64,000 nt of DNA, taken from NCBI GenBank assembly GCA_024235715.1, contig JACKLW010000010.1:1-64000 (forward strand), in the 5' to 3' direction. A program made the translations under genes and the position numbers. This document shows positions 47,901 through 56,345 of this stretch, one piece after another. Origin of the DNA: Accumulibacter sp. Lineage in GTDB: Bacteria > Pseudomonadota > Gammaproteobacteria > Burkholderiales > Rhodocyclaceae. Within the stretch, counting starts at the first letter, position 1; every line of letters begins with the position of its first letter. The notes under the pieces are model-generated. The model ran no database searches. It was not told the origin of the DNA and worked only from the letters and a program-made list of their open reading frames with translations.

Positions 47901-48199
47901 TGACCTCCTTCGCGTTCATCCTCGGCCTGGTGCCGCTGGCCCTCTCCAGCGGTGCCGGCGCGATTTCTCGACAGGTCATGGGAAGCGCGGTGATCGGCGG
48001 CATGCTGGCGGCAACCTGCATCGCCATCTTCATGGTACCGGTCTGTTTCTACGTCGTCGAAAAACTTGCGCACAAAGGCCATACGGGTTCTTACCATCAC
48101 CCTGACGGCGATGGTGGCGGCCCCGGCCATACCCATCAGGCAGCCTCAGCCGAAATCCCGGCGCAAACTGCCGGAAAGGAGGGCGAGAGCCATGCGTAA
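44972..48199 (+). CDS. RND multidrug efflux pump, HAE1 family (MexB/AcrB-like)
   Basis: A 1075-aa inner-membrane transporter. It starts MAKFFINRPIVAMVLSILM, the HAE1 signature. TM4 contains the proton-relay Asp pair in GLVLAIGLVVDDAIVVVEAVE, and the repeat-symmetric second half ends with GLVMLIGLAAKNAILIVEFAK. Two large periplasmic loops carry the substrate pockets. The protein is about 25-35 residues longer than typical AcrB/MexB because of a hydrophilic C-terminal tail with seven His in the last 42 residues (HKGHTGSYHHPDGDG and onwards). Substrates cannot be predicted beyond drugs or hydrophobics. It overlaps the outer-membrane gene by 8 bp. Confidence 0.96.
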   Translation: MAKFFINRPIVAMVLSILMTLLGLVAMAGLPIAQFPNIVPPEIKVNATYTGADALTVEQAVSTPIEQQMSGVDNMNYMYSINANNGQSTLTVNFDLATDVNTDQILTQMRANQADSQLPADVRNFGVTVQKSTASPLVMFALYSPNDTYDSVFLANYAFININDQMTRVKGIASVTVFGAGQYAMRLWVKPDQLAKLNITIPEIINAVKAQNTVNPAGTVGAEPVPPGQEFTYAVRAQGRLQDEEQFANVVLRANPDGSIVRVRDVARIELGAQTYNMEGRLNGKPATLIALYQLPGANALEAADGAKALMEKIKESFPPDLDYVVALDTTLSVTEGMKEIQHTLIEALILVMIVVFAFLQGWRATLIPLLAVPVSLVGTFMLFPAFGFSINTLSLFGLVLAIGLVVDDAIVVVEAVEHHIEEGMSAKAASLKAMEEVTGPVIAIAVILSAVFIPTALIPGITGQLYQQFAVTIAISVIISAFNALTLSPALCALLLKPKVRGTGPLQKFYDWFNNGFNRLTGSYVGTCRMAIRKSAVSLFFLLGITVAAGFLGRMTPTGFLPDEDQGYVFAGIQLPDAASLQRTREVAQQAEDLIMKVPGVKYTTTVVGFNMLSGVQNTYSAFFFITLEDWAARKKPEEKYEAIKAELTRGLGGIASAIGFSFPPPAIQGVGTSGGATFILEDRAGKDIAFLAENTRKYLAAASKRPELARVTTTFIPTVPQLFVDVDRDKVLKQGVNIDDVYKTLQSFLGSGFINYFNRFGRQWQVYLQAEGDYRTNIDGIKQFYVRNADGQAVPLSALTSVRNVAGPEFTMRYNLYRSAQINASAAPGYSSAQVMAALEEVFAETMPGEMGYDYLGMSYQEKRAQQGVSPMVIFGFSLLCVFLILAAQYESWSLPFSVLLGTPIAVAGAFGALLLRGQENNIYAQIGLVMLIGLAAKNAILIVEFAKMEYEKGELSLADATLKGAQLRLRPILMTSFAFILGLVPLALSSGAGAISRQVMGSAVIGGMLAATCIAIFMVPVCFYVVEKLAHKGHTGSYHHPDGDGGGPGHTHQAASAEIPAQTAGKEGESHA

Positions 48200-49643
48200 G
48201 TCCTTGATCGCAGCGCTGCTGGCGCTGCTCGCCAGTGGCTGCATGATCGGCCCCGACTACGTTCGCCCGCAGGTCGAGACGCCACCGGCCTGGCGCCTCA
48301 GCGAACAGGCCGCCAACGACCTGGCCAACACCGCCTGGTGGACGCAGTTCGACGACCCGGTGCTCGACGATCTGGTCAGCACGGCACTGCAAAACAACCA
48401 CGATCTACTGATCGCCACCGCGCGCATCGAGGAGTTTGCCGGTCGCTACGGCATCGTTCGCGCCGAACTCTTCCCGCAGGTCGGTGCCGGCTACGAGGCG
48501 AGCCGGCAACGCAGCACGGTTTCCGGCGCGAGCAGCCCGGCCACCTACAACAGCTACCAGGCGCTGATCTCCGCCAGTTGGGAGATCGACCTATGGGGCC
48601 GCATCCGCCGCCAGAACGAAGCTGCGCGGGCACAACTGCTGGGCAGTGAAGATGCCCGCCGCGCGGTGATCCTGTCGCTGGTCGGCCGCGTTGCCGGCGC
48701 CTATATCAACCTCCGCGATCTGGATCGCCAGCTGGAGATCGCCAGGGCAACCGCCCTCAGCCGCGGTGAGTCGTACGAGGTCTTCCAGGAACGCTACCTC
48801 GGGGGCATCATCTCGATGCTCGAACTGAGCCAGAACAAGTCGCAGTACGACGAGGCGCTGGCCAGCATCCCGCCGATCGAGAAAGCGATCGCCCAGCAGG
48901 AGAACGGCCTCAGTGTCCTGCTCGGTCGCAATCCCGGACCAATCGCCCGCGGCAAGAGCATCGACCAACTGACCTTGCCGGCGATTCCGGCCGGCTTGCC
49001 ATCCGATCTTCTCGAACGCCGGCCCGACATCCAGCTCGCCGAGCAGAACCTGATCGCCGCCAACGCGCTTATCGGTGCTGCCAAGGCCGCCTACTTCCCG
49101 ACGATTTCCCTGACCGGGCTCTTCGGCTACGCCAGCAACGGTCTGAGCGATCTCTTCGACAGCCAATCCAAGGCCTGGCAATACGCGGCACCGATCACCA
49201 TGCCGATCTTCACGGCCGGGGCCATCGCCGGCCAGGTTCAGGAAGCGGAAGCCGCACAACAGCAAGCGCTGTTCGCTTACCAGAGAACGATCCAGGAAGC
49301 TTTCCGCGAGGTGAATGACGCACTGATCAGTCAGGAAAGGACGCGCGAGCAACTGCGCGCGCAGAAGCAGCAGGTCAAGGCGCTGGAGCAGTATTCGGCG
49401 ACGGCCCGGCTACGCTACGATAACGGCTACACCAGCTACATCGAAGTTCTCGACGCCGAGCGCAGCCTGTTCAACGTCCAGTTGCAATACACCCAGACGC
49501 AGCAGACGCAGTTCCAGGCGATGATAAGTCTCTACCTGGCGATGGGCGGCGGCTGGATAAGCGAGGCCGACAAGCTGACCACGGCTGCCGACCACATGAA
49601 ACCGGTTCCTGCCACCGAATCGCCGTCGACCGGCACGCGCTAG
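48192..49643 (+). CDS. Outer-membrane efflux lipoprotein (OprM/NodT family)
   Basis: A 483-aa TolC-like channel. The start at ATG 48192 gives a lipoprotein signal MRKSLIAALLALLASGC (lipobox Cys17) followed by MIGPDYVRPQ, the typical OprM/NodT N-terminus. Two OEP repeats follow, with LERRPDIQLAEQNLIAANALIGAAKAAYFP in the second. It lies in an RND operon with adaptor and pump, completing the tripartite system. Its start lies 8 bp inside the pump gene. Confidence 0.95.
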   Translation: MRKSLIAALLALLASGCMIGPDYVRPQVETPPAWRLSEQAANDLANTAWWTQFDDPVLDDLVSTALQNNHDLLIATARIEEFAGRYGIVRAELFPQVGAGYEASRQRSTVSGASSPATYNSYQALISASWEIDLWGRIRRQNEAARAQLLGSEDARRAVILSLVGRVAGAYINLRDLDRQLEIARATALSRGESYEVFQERYLGGIISMLELSQNKSQYDEALASIPPIEKAIAQQENGLSVLLGRNPGPIARGKSIDQLTLPAIPAGLPSDLLERRPDIQLAEQNLIAANALIGAAKAAYFPTISLTGLFGYASNGLSDLFDSQSKAWQYAAPITMPIFTAGAIAGQVQEAEAAQQQALFAYQRTIQEAFREVNDALISQERTREQLRAQKQQVKALEQYSATARLRYDNGYTSYIEVLDAERSLFNVQLQYTQTQQTQFQAMISLYLAMGGGWISEADKLTTAADHMKPVPATESPSTGTR

Positions 49644-49760
49644 GCCAAGCGGGTGACGGATCGACGGCGAGCCAGCAATCGATCCGTTGCCGTACCGCGA
49701 CGATCGCCAGGCGCGTTGCCCAGGCGAAGCACAGACCACCGCAACTCAGAGGAGACAAGC

Positions 49761-50645
49761 ATGAGCAAGAAGGAAAAATCGGCAAAGAAGGGCAAAGTGA
49801 ACGCTCTCGCACATGCGGCTCAGGCGATGAGCGACGCCACGCTTGACGACGCCACGGTGGCTCCGAAGAAAAGGATGTCGAACAAGACCTACCTCAAGGA
49901 ACTCGAGAAACTCGAGGCCGAGTTGGTGTATCTGCAGGATTGGGTGATCAAGAAGGGTTTAAAGGTAATCATCGTCTTCGAAGGCCGCGACGGCGCCGGC
50001 AAGGGCGGCACGATCAAGGCCATCACCGGACGCGTCAGCCCGCGCGTATTCCGTGTGGTTGCCCTGCCCGCGCCGACCGATCGCGAAAAAACCCAGATGT
50101 ACCTGCAACGCTACCTGCCGCATTTTCCGGCAGCCGGCGAGGTGGTGATCTTCGACCGCAGCTGGTACAACCGTGCCGGCGTCGAACGCGTCATGGGTTT
50201 CGCCAGCGATGAGCAGGTGCTGGATTTCCTCAACGGCGCTCCGCTTTTCGAAAGGCTCATGGTCAGCAAGAACGACATCATCCTGCTCAAGTACTGGCTG
50301 GAAGTCGACATGGACGAGCAGACGCGCCGCATCGAGGGGCGTATCACCGATCCGCGCAAGCGCTGGAAGCTCTCGCCGATGGACCTCAAGTCCTACAGCC
50401 GCTGGTACGACTATTCGCGGGCCCGCGACGCCATGTTCGAGGCCACCGATTCCGAATGGGCACCGTGGTTCGCGGCGCGATCCAACGACAAGAAACGGGT
50501 ACGTCTGAACATCATCCGGCACATCCTGAAGAGCATCCCCTACGAGGTGCCAAAGCCGGCCAAGATCACCCTGCCCAAACGGCAAAGCCCAGGCAAGTAC
50601 CAGGAAAGCGACCATCCCGTGAAGTACGTCCCGGAAGTGTTCTGA
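49761..50645 (+). CDS. ppk2: Polyphosphate kinase 2
   Basis: A 294-aa PPK2-family kinase that uses polyphosphate to phosphorylate nucleotides (or the reverse). Walker A is GRDGAGKGG at residues 75-83, and Walker B with the lid is IFDRSWYNRAGVERVMGF. The ATG at 49761 has an AGAGGAGA Shine-Dalgarno. The first 40 residues are Lys/Ala-rich and probably disordered. The single PPK2 domain is class I-like in length. In a polyphosphate-accumulating relative it would link polyP to GTP/ATP pools (inference). It stands alone, 118 bp after the efflux operon. Confidence 0.95.
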   Translation: MSKKEKSAKKGKVNALAHAAQAMSDATLDDATVAPKKRMSNKTYLKELEKLEAELVYLQDWVIKKGLKVIIVFEGRDGAGKGGTIKAITGRVSPRVFRVVALPAPTDREKTQMYLQRYLPHFPAAGEVVIFDRSWYNRAGVERVMGFASDEQVLDFLNGAPLFERLMVSKNDIILLKYWLEVDMDEQTRRIEGRITDPRKRWKLSPMDLKSYSRWYDYSRARDAMFEATDSEWAPWFAARSNDKKRVRLNIIRHILKSIPYEVPKPAKITLPKRQSPGKYQESDHPVKYVPEVF

Positions 50646-50657
50646 AGCATTGCTGCC

Positions 50658-50685
50658 AGGGCGGTTGCCAGCCGGGAACCGCCCT
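50658..50685. terminator. 9-bp hairpin between ppk2 and a convergent gene
   Basis: AGGGCGGTT (50658-50666) and AACCGCCCT (50677-50685) pair perfectly around a 10-nt loop, starting 13 bp after the ppk2 stop. The convergent gene ends at 50757. No T-run follows; it is a likely shared hairpin terminator. Confidence 0.5.
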
Positions 50686-50756
50686 CCTCGGTGCCCCTCG
50701 GGCCCGTGCTCGCGGCTACAGGTCGCCAGGTGATCCTGACAGCGCGCTCTTGGCAG

Positions 50757-51785
50757 TCAGAGATAGCGACCGGCATCGGCAAAATTGACCGCGCGCGGCG
50801 GCGGCAATTCACTGCGCGCGACGCGCGCCAGCACGAAGGCCCGGCGCATGGGAGGCGAACCGTTCAGCTCCGCAAAGCAAAAATCGACATCGGCAGCGGG
50901 CTCGGGACTGGCTTCATTGAGCACCACGTTCATCTTGCTCAGCCGCAGGTGCCGCGGCTCGACGTGCAGATAACGCTGCGGATTGTCGAGCACCGTCTTC
51001 AGGCATTCGAGTTCCGCTTCCAGAACCGACTCACTGCCCCCTTTTGCCTCCAGTTGCCGCTCGTTTTCCAGCAGCTTCGCCTGCAGGCTGGCCTGCTCGC
51101 TCGCTGCTGCCGGCGCATCGCCGAACACCGATCCCAGGCCCGGCCCGTGTTGCTGAAGAAGTCGCAGGCGAGCCCGGATCAGCGAGCGAGTTGCCTGCAG
51201 TTCCTGCCTTTCGACACGCTCTTCGCCGATCTCCGACAGGGCCTGGCCAAGCAGGTATTCATACACCGCGACCCCCGCGACGCGACGCAAACGCGAATCG
51301 TCACGACCGCAGATACGCGCCCGGTGGTCCGAGAAACTGACACTGGTCTGCGCCACGTCACGCCGTACCACTTCCCCCTGCAAGGCCATTCCAAAGACTT
51401 GCTGTTCCTTCAGCGCCATGCCCAGAACCACCCAGGCCTCGTCCAGTTCCGGGAACTTGCCGAACAGCGTGCGCAGATTGTCCGAGCGACCGAGTGCGGC
51501 CGGAATATCCGACGGCGCGACAAAAAAGGCCCGCCAGGCCGGATCCGAAGACCAGATGCCCGAAGAAAGCGGTCGCGCAGCAGGCAACGACTTGACCAGC
51601 GGCGTCAGGAATTCGATCGTCGTCTCGACAGAGGGCATCAGGCGCTTGTGGCAGTTCGGCAGCAGCTTGAGGCGCGGGTTGGTCAAAGTGATCGCCTTAT
51701 CGACTGCCCCGCGAATCATCTCGCCCGAAACCCGGTCTGGGTCGAACTGGGCCGGCCGGTTCTTGAACCAGTCGAGAATACCCAT
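50757..51785 (-). CDS. Conserved hypothetical protein, 342 aa
   Basis: A soluble protein with no signal peptide or TM segment. It starts MGILDWFKNRPAQFDPDRVSGEM. The middle contains YEYLLGQALSEIGEERVERQELQATR and a helical stretch likely to form a coiled coil (about residues 190-260: RSLIRARLRLLQQ, ASLQAKLLENERQLEAKGG). I do not recognise a family. It is monocistronic and convergent with ppk2. Confidence 0.75.
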   Translation of the reverse strand: MGILDWFKNRPAQFDPDRVSGEMIRGAVDKAITLTNPRLKLLPNCHKRLMPSVETTIEFLTPLVKSLPAARPLSSGIWSSDPAWRAFFVAPSDIPAALGRSDNLRTLFGKFPELDEAWVVLGMALKEQQVFGMALQGEVVRRDVAQTSVSFSDHRARICGRDDSRLRRVAGVAVYEYLLGQALSEIGEERVERQELQATRSLIRARLRLLQQHGPGLGSVFGDAPAAASEQASLQAKLLENERQLEAKGGSESVLEAELECLKTVLDNPQRYLHVEPRHLRLSKMNVVLNEASPEPAADVDFCFAELNGSPPMRRAFVLARVARSELPPPRAVNFADAGRYL

Positions 51786-52133
51786 TGCGTGTCACTCCTA
51801 TGAATGAATGGATGGCTGAATCAATACGCGTCACGGCGCGACCACCGTGGCGGGCAGCAACCAGGAGGAGACTCCTTCCTGTCGCCAGCACGAGATCGTC
51901 CGACGCCGGCTTCCGGGCTTTCCGCGCGAGCCTCGCGATCGAGGAAGATCCACGCACGTGCCGCACGACATCAGCAGCTCCGGGACTCAGGCGATAGCCT
52001 AGCAAGAAACCGTAACCACACAGAAAACAAAGTGCTAATCTCGCGACTGCAAGGCGTGGGAGCCGCCTGCCGATGTCTTGGCGAACCGAATGCTTGCCTT
52101 TTGCCGCTTCTTCTTACTCTATGAGGCACGACC
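51786..52133. other. 348-bp divergent region
   Basis: This gap separates the 342-aa hypothetical (minus) from the lipoprotein gene (plus). It must carry both promoters, but I see no strong -10/-35 pair, operator palindrome or small ORF worth reporting. Confidence 0.4.
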
Positions 52134-52739
52134 ATGCATTTATCAAGCGAGTCATCCGAACGTCATCGTGCGAGAACCGTCGTCCTGCTGAGCGTGCTCC
52201 TGGTCGCCGCCTGCGGCCAGTCGGAAAATCCTCCTGCGGCGACCGCAACGACTGCGAAGACGGTCGCGCCTGCGGCGGCAGACGACAAGCAGGTTTTCAC
52301 CGGCAACTGGACGACCATCGGTAGCCGTCAGGTGCTCGATCTCGGACCTGGTCAGCAAGCGAGCATCTTCCACCTCAGCGGTTCGCTGTTGCTGAGCGGC
52401 AAGCAGCGAATAAATCGCGGTTTTCAGGCGCAGGTCATCGCTTTTTCCGACACCACCACCGGCCTGCAGGGGCGCAGCGTGTGGACGGACGAGCATGGCG
52501 ACAAGGTCTTCAGCGAGCTGAGCGGCGACGTGCTTGGCACCGGCCAGTTGATCGAAGGCAAGTTCATTGGCGGCACCGGCCGCTACGCCGGAATCAGTGG
52601 TGAGTACAGCTTCAAATGGAAGCGCCTCGGCGCTATCGAAGGCAACGAGCTGACCGGGCGGGTCGTCGGTCTGAATGGCTGGGCGCGAATCGGCTCCCCC
52701 AGTGCGGTTGCTCCCACTACTGCAGGAGGTCAACAATGA
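52134..52739 (+). CDS. Predicted lipoprotein, allene-oxide-cyclase-barrel-like
   Basis: A 201-aa protein with an N-terminal signal ending in lipobox LLVAAC (Cys27), an Ala/Thr linker and a beta-rich domain. The pattern FHLSGSLLLSGKQRI ... QVIAFSDTTTGLQGRSVW ... GTGQLIEGKFIGGTGRYAGISGEYSFKW resembles the allene oxide cyclase-like barrel, in which GGTGRYAGxxG is frequent. The function is unknown. Its TGA overlaps the ATG of the transporter gene (ATGA), so the two are translationally coupled. Confidence 0.75.
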   Translation: MHLSSESSERHRARTVVLLSVLLVAACGQSENPPAATATTAKTVAPAAADDKQVFTGNWTTIGSRQVLDLGPGQQASIFHLSGSLLLSGKQRINRGFQAQVIAFSDTTTGLQGRSVWTDEHGDKVFSELSGDVLGTGQLIEGKFIGGTGRYAGISGEYSFKWKRLGAIEGNELTGRVVGLNGWARIGSPSAVAPTTAGGQQ

Positions 52740-54151
52740 GTGCAGCCGCTTTCGGAACGGGAAGGATCGTGAAACTGGTGGTGCTCCTGATCCTGTTCTT
52801 CGGCCTCTGGTTTGCGCCTGTGCCCGCGGGGCTGACGGTCGAGGCCTGGCATCTGTTCGCCATCTTCGCGTCGGCGATCACCTCTGTGGTACTCAATGTT
52901 TTCCCGCTGTTCACTTCGGCACTGCTCGCCTGCGCGATCGTGGTGCTCAGCAACACGCTGACTCCGGCCAAGGCCTACGGCGCTTTTGCCAACGCGATCG
53001 TGCTCCTGGTGGTGACTGCTTTCCTGGTCTCGCAAGCGGTGGTCAAGAGCGGTCTCGGCAAGCGGATCAGTCTGCGAGTGATCAGCATATTCGGGAAATC
53101 GACCCTGGGCCTTGCGTACAGCATCTTCATCACCGACACCCTGATCGCCCCCGGCTTTCCGAGCAACACCGCGCGCGGAGGCGTGCTCTTTCCGGTAATC
53201 CTGGCGCTGGCGCAAAACAGCGGTTCGACGCCGGACGACGAGAACAAGCGCCGCCTCGGTGGATACCTGATGTTTTGCGGCATGTCCAGCCTGGCCATTA
53301 CGTCGGCGTTGTGGTTCACTGCCACTTCGGGCAACCCGGTCGGCGCGTCGCTGTCCGCCGAACAGGGGCTTACGGTCAATTTCGGCTCATGGCTGCTCGC
53401 TTCGTCGGTCCCGTGTCTGGTGGTGATCGCCCTGCTCCCGCTGCTGCTCTATCGTCTTTTTCCGCCCGGAATCACCGCCACCCCGGATGCTCCGGAGAAT
53501 GCCCGCAAGGCTTTGCGTGAAATGGGGCCAATGTCGCGCCATGAGTGGATCACGGCGGTGACCTTCGCGATCATGGTTACCGGCTGGATTCTGGCCGCCC
53601 CCTACAAGCTGAACCTGACCGCCATTGCCCTCGCCGGCCTTGCCACGCTGATGATCACCGGCGTTCTGACGATGGACGACATGAGCAAGCAGGGCGGAAC
53701 GCTGGTAACCTTCATCTGGCTGGCAGTGCTTTTCGGCATGAGCGGGCAACTCAACGAAATGGGTTTCATGGGCTACGTCGGCGAGCGACTGGCCGTCGGG
53801 CTCGAGGGTCTCGCATGGCCGGTCGCCTACGTCGCCTTGCTCGTCATCTATGTGCTGCTGCACTTCGGGTTCGTCAGTCAGAATGCCCAGGTTCTGGCAC
53901 TACTCGGGGTGTTTCTCGATGTCGGCGTGAAGTCGGGCGTTCCCGTCGCCCTGATGGCTTATGCGCTGCTGTTTGCGAGCAGCTATTTTTCGGTCATTAC
54001 CCCACAAGGCGGTAGCCAGAACATCATCTTCGTCGCCAGCGGCTATCTCAAGCAGAGCGAACTGTATCGCCTGGGCCTTGCGACAACCGGCTTCTGCACC
54101 CTGGTCTTTCTCGTCATCGGCACCCCGTGGATCCTTTGGGTTGCCAGCTAG
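52736..54151 (+). CDS. SLC13/DASS-family anion transporter
   Basis: A 471-aa polytopic membrane protein with about 12 hydrophobic segments. The first substrate motif is visible as FPSNTAR near residue 142 (SNT signature), and the repeat-related second motif lies in FASSYFSVITPQGGSQNIIF. This is the divalent anion:sodium symporter (DASS/CitT-like) pattern for C4-dicarboxylates, tricarboxylates or related organic anions. The ATG at 52736 has AGGAGGT at ideal spacing. The exact substrate is not readable. Confidence 0.9.
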   Translation: MSAAAFGTGRIVKLVVLLILFFGLWFAPVPAGLTVEAWHLFAIFASAITSVVLNVFPLFTSALLACAIVVLSNTLTPAKAYGAFANAIVLLVVTAFLVSQAVVKSGLGKRISLRVISIFGKSTLGLAYSIFITDTLIAPGFPSNTARGGVLFPVILALAQNSGSTPDDENKRRLGGYLMFCGMSSLAITSALWFTATSGNPVGASLSAEQGLTVNFGSWLLASSVPCLVVIALLPLLLYRLFPPGITATPDAPENARKALREMGPMSRHEWITAVTFAIMVTGWILAAPYKLNLTAIALAGLATLMITGVLTMDDMSKQGGTLVTFIWLAVLFGMSGQLNEMGFMGYVGERLAVGLEGLAWPVAYVALLVIYVLLHFGFVSQNAQVLALLGVFLDVGVKSGVPVALMAYALLFASSYFSVITPQGGSQNIIFVASGYLKQSELYRLGLATTGFCTLVFLVIGTPWILWVAS

Positions 54152-54293
54152 CCGGAACAGAACTGGGATACTCGCTACACTCGAACGGCTGCGGCACGAC
54201 AGCGCTGACCGGCGACCGCGCATGGCATTGGCGGCCACCCCGAACCGACGCCGGGCAGTGACCCACTTCCCGATATTCAAGGAGACAGAGACG

Positions 54294-55199
54294 ATGTTCA
54301 CAACTTCGCGACGCCTGGCCACTGCTGCACTGCTCGGCACTGCCCTGATGTCCGCGCAGGTTCTCGCGCAAGACCTGAGCGGCACCCTCAAGAAGATCAA
54401 GGACAGCGGGGTCATTACGCTGGGACATCGGGAGTCGTCGATTCCGTTCTCGTACTACGACGACAAGCAGCAGGTGATCGGCTACTCGCAGGACATGATG
54501 CTCAAGACGGTAGATGCGATCAAGACCTACCTGAAGCTCAGCGCGCTCGAAATCAAGCTGGTCCCCGTCAGCTCCGAGAACCGCATTACGCTCGTCGAGA
54601 ACGGATCAGTCGACCTGGAGTGTGGTTCGACGACCAACACCACCGAACGTCAGAAACAGGTCAGTTTCTCGAACAGCATCTTCGTCGTCGGCACTCGTCT
54701 GATGACCAGAACCACCTCCGGAATCAAGGACTTTCCCGACCTGGCTGGCAAGAACGTCGTGACCACCGCCGGCACGACGTCCGAACGTCTGCTGCGCAAG
54801 ATGAACGACAGCAATAATATGAAGATGAAGATCATCAGCGTGAAGGACCACGGGGAGGCCTTTCGGAGCTTGGAAAGCGGCCGCGCGGATGCCTTCGTGA
54901 TGGACGAGGTTTTGCTCTACGGCGAAATGGCCAAAGCCAGGAACGCCCGCGAATGGGCCGTGGTCGGTACGCCTCCGTCGTATGAAGCCTACGGCTGCAT
55001 GATGCGCAAGGATGACCCGGCATTCAAGAAGGTCGTCGATGACGCACTGGCCCGGGTGATGACCTCGGGAGAAGCGGAAAAGCTCTACGCCAAGTGGTTC
55101 CTGCAGCCGATTCCGCCAAAAGGCCTGAACCTCAACTTCGCCCTCTCGTACGCGCTGAAAAAGCTCTACAAATCACCGAACGACAAGCCATACGACTAG
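54294..55199 (+). CDS. Periplasmic amino-acid-binding protein (GltI-like)
   Basis: A 301-aa solute-binding protein with signal peptide (TAALLGTALMSAQVLAQ, cleavage near residue 25). It has SBP family 3 features: LKKIKDSGVITLGHRESSIPFSYYDD, ENRITLVENGSVDLECGSTTNTTERQ and ADAFVMDEVLLYG, closest to glutamate/aspartate-binding proteins. An AAGGAGA precedes the ATG at 54294. No ABC permease or ATPase gene is adjacent; its neighbour is the DASS transporter 142 bp upstream. Confidence 0.92.
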   Translation: MFTTSRRLATAALLGTALMSAQVLAQDLSGTLKKIKDSGVITLGHRESSIPFSYYDDKQQVIGYSQDMMLKTVDAIKTYLKLSALEIKLVPVSSENRITLVENGSVDLECGSTTNTTERQKQVSFSNSIFVVGTRLMTRTTSGIKDFPDLAGKNVVTTAGTTSERLLRKMNDSNNMKMKIISVKDHGEAFRSLESGRADAFVMDEVLLYGEMAKARNAREWAVVGTPPSYEAYGCMMRKDDPAFKKVVDDALARVMTSGEAEKLYAKWFLQPIPPKGLNLNFALSYALKKLYKSPNDKPYD

Positions 55200-55429
55200 G
55201 GTGCGCGCGATTTGGTGAGCCTTCGTGCCTCGGGCGGGACCAGCGCGGCGCTGTAGTCCCGCGCAATCGAGAACCACCAGGATCCGTGTCCGCAGATCCC
55301 CCGCCCGCCGCACGAACACTGCACGGCCGAGAGCCTGAAGCGGAAAGTCGAGACTGAGGTGAGCAAGGCCGACCGCATCAAGCATCAAGCTTCGCCGGCT
55401 TCAGAGCGGTGGCGCCATTTCCGGCATTG

Positions 55430-55873
55430 CTATCGGTAGACGATCACCGGCACCTCGGAGTGTGACAGCACCTTCTGGGTGACGCTGCCAAGCAGCAGCT
55501 TCTTGAATTCGCTGCGACCGCGCGAGGCGATGAAGACCGCGTCGCAGCGCTTCTTCTTTGTTGCCTCGAGGATCCCCTCGTACGCCGACGCAGGCTTGGT
55601 GATGAACCCGGAATACGTGACGCCGGCAGCCGCCGCGGCCTGCGCGATCTCGTCGAGGTACTTCTCACCCGTGGTCCGCGCCAGGCGATCGAGCGTCTTT
55701 ACCAAGTCCTTTTCGATGAGATCGCCGTCGCCGTAGACCGACGGCGGCAACATCACGATCCCGTAGTACCCGGTGACCCTCGCTCCGAGCGCCTGCGCCA
55801 ATTTGACAGCGGCCTTGATGGCCTTGCGTGACAATGCCGAACCGTCCGTGGGAATGAGGATGTTCTTGAACAT
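55430..55873 (-). CDS. Universal stress protein UspA family
   Basis: A 147-aa USP-fold protein. It starts MFKNILIPTDGSALSRKAIKAAVKLAQALGA and ends with the nucleotide-binding G-x2-G-x9-G(S/T) region: IASRGRSEFKKLLLGSVTQKVLSHSEVPVIVYR. The loop resembles ATP-binding USPs. It has a CGGAGA Shine-Dalgarno and a 16-bp palindrome 40 bp upstream. It is expected to respond to starvation, redox or envelope stress (family knowledge). Confidence 0.93.
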   Translation of the reverse strand: MFKNILIPTDGSALSRKAIKAAVKLAQALGARVTGYYGIVMLPPSVYGDGDLIEKDLVKTLDRLARTTGEKYLDEIAQAAAAAGVTYSGFITKPASAYEGILEATKKKRCDAVFIASRGRSEFKKLLLGSVTQKVLSHSEVPVIVYR

Positions 55874-56345
55874 GTGGTGTTCTCCGAGTAGTTGTCACAC
55901 AGCGCAGGGACGTGGCCCTCGAGGGCCATGCCACCTCAACGCCAGTTCTCCCGCCAGCAAGCGGAAGGATAACTCAGCCCAATCAGCTGCGCTCACCAAG
56001 ACGCCCAGGTCGCGGCCATTCAGCACGCGCCACGACGATCCGAACGCCCAGAAGCTTGAGAGCAATCCACGGGCCTGGCCGCATGGCAATCAATCACCGG
56101 GACGCACTCCCCCTACCCGCCTCGTTCGGCGCCGATCGGTCGCCCCCAGGGTTCTCCCGTCACGACGCATGATCGTAGACGCCATGCCTGATCGACTCCT
56201 TCGGCGGCGCTTGCCGGCGGGTTGAATGCCAGCAGACCCTTGATGCCAGGCAGCTTGAGCCATGAGGCAAGTCGGCGGTATCCTCAGGCCGAATCCTGGT
56301 CGCAAGTATCCGTCCAACTGCTGCCTGCCTCGGAAGTCCGCCTGC
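55874..56345. other. 472-bp gap between uspA-like gene and antiporter
   Basis: No convincing gene. The only standout is the palindrome at 55913-55928. A plus-strand frame from 56262 would extend the antiporter by 28 residues, but they are Arg/Pro/Cys-rich and not membrane-like. Confidence 0.4.
55913..55928. promoter_or_regulatory. 16-bp perfect palindrome upstream of the USP gene
   Basis: TGGCCCTCGAGGGCCA reads the same on both strands and ends 40 bp before the USP ATG. That is a suitable place for an operator bound by a dimeric regulator. It could equally be a chance feature of GC-rich DNA. Confidence 0.4.

Noticed and set aside
55236-55260. Imperfect GGGAC...GTCCC hairpin after the amino-acid-binding gene
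   Set aside because: It has an asymmetric bulge and no T-run; too weak to list as a terminator.
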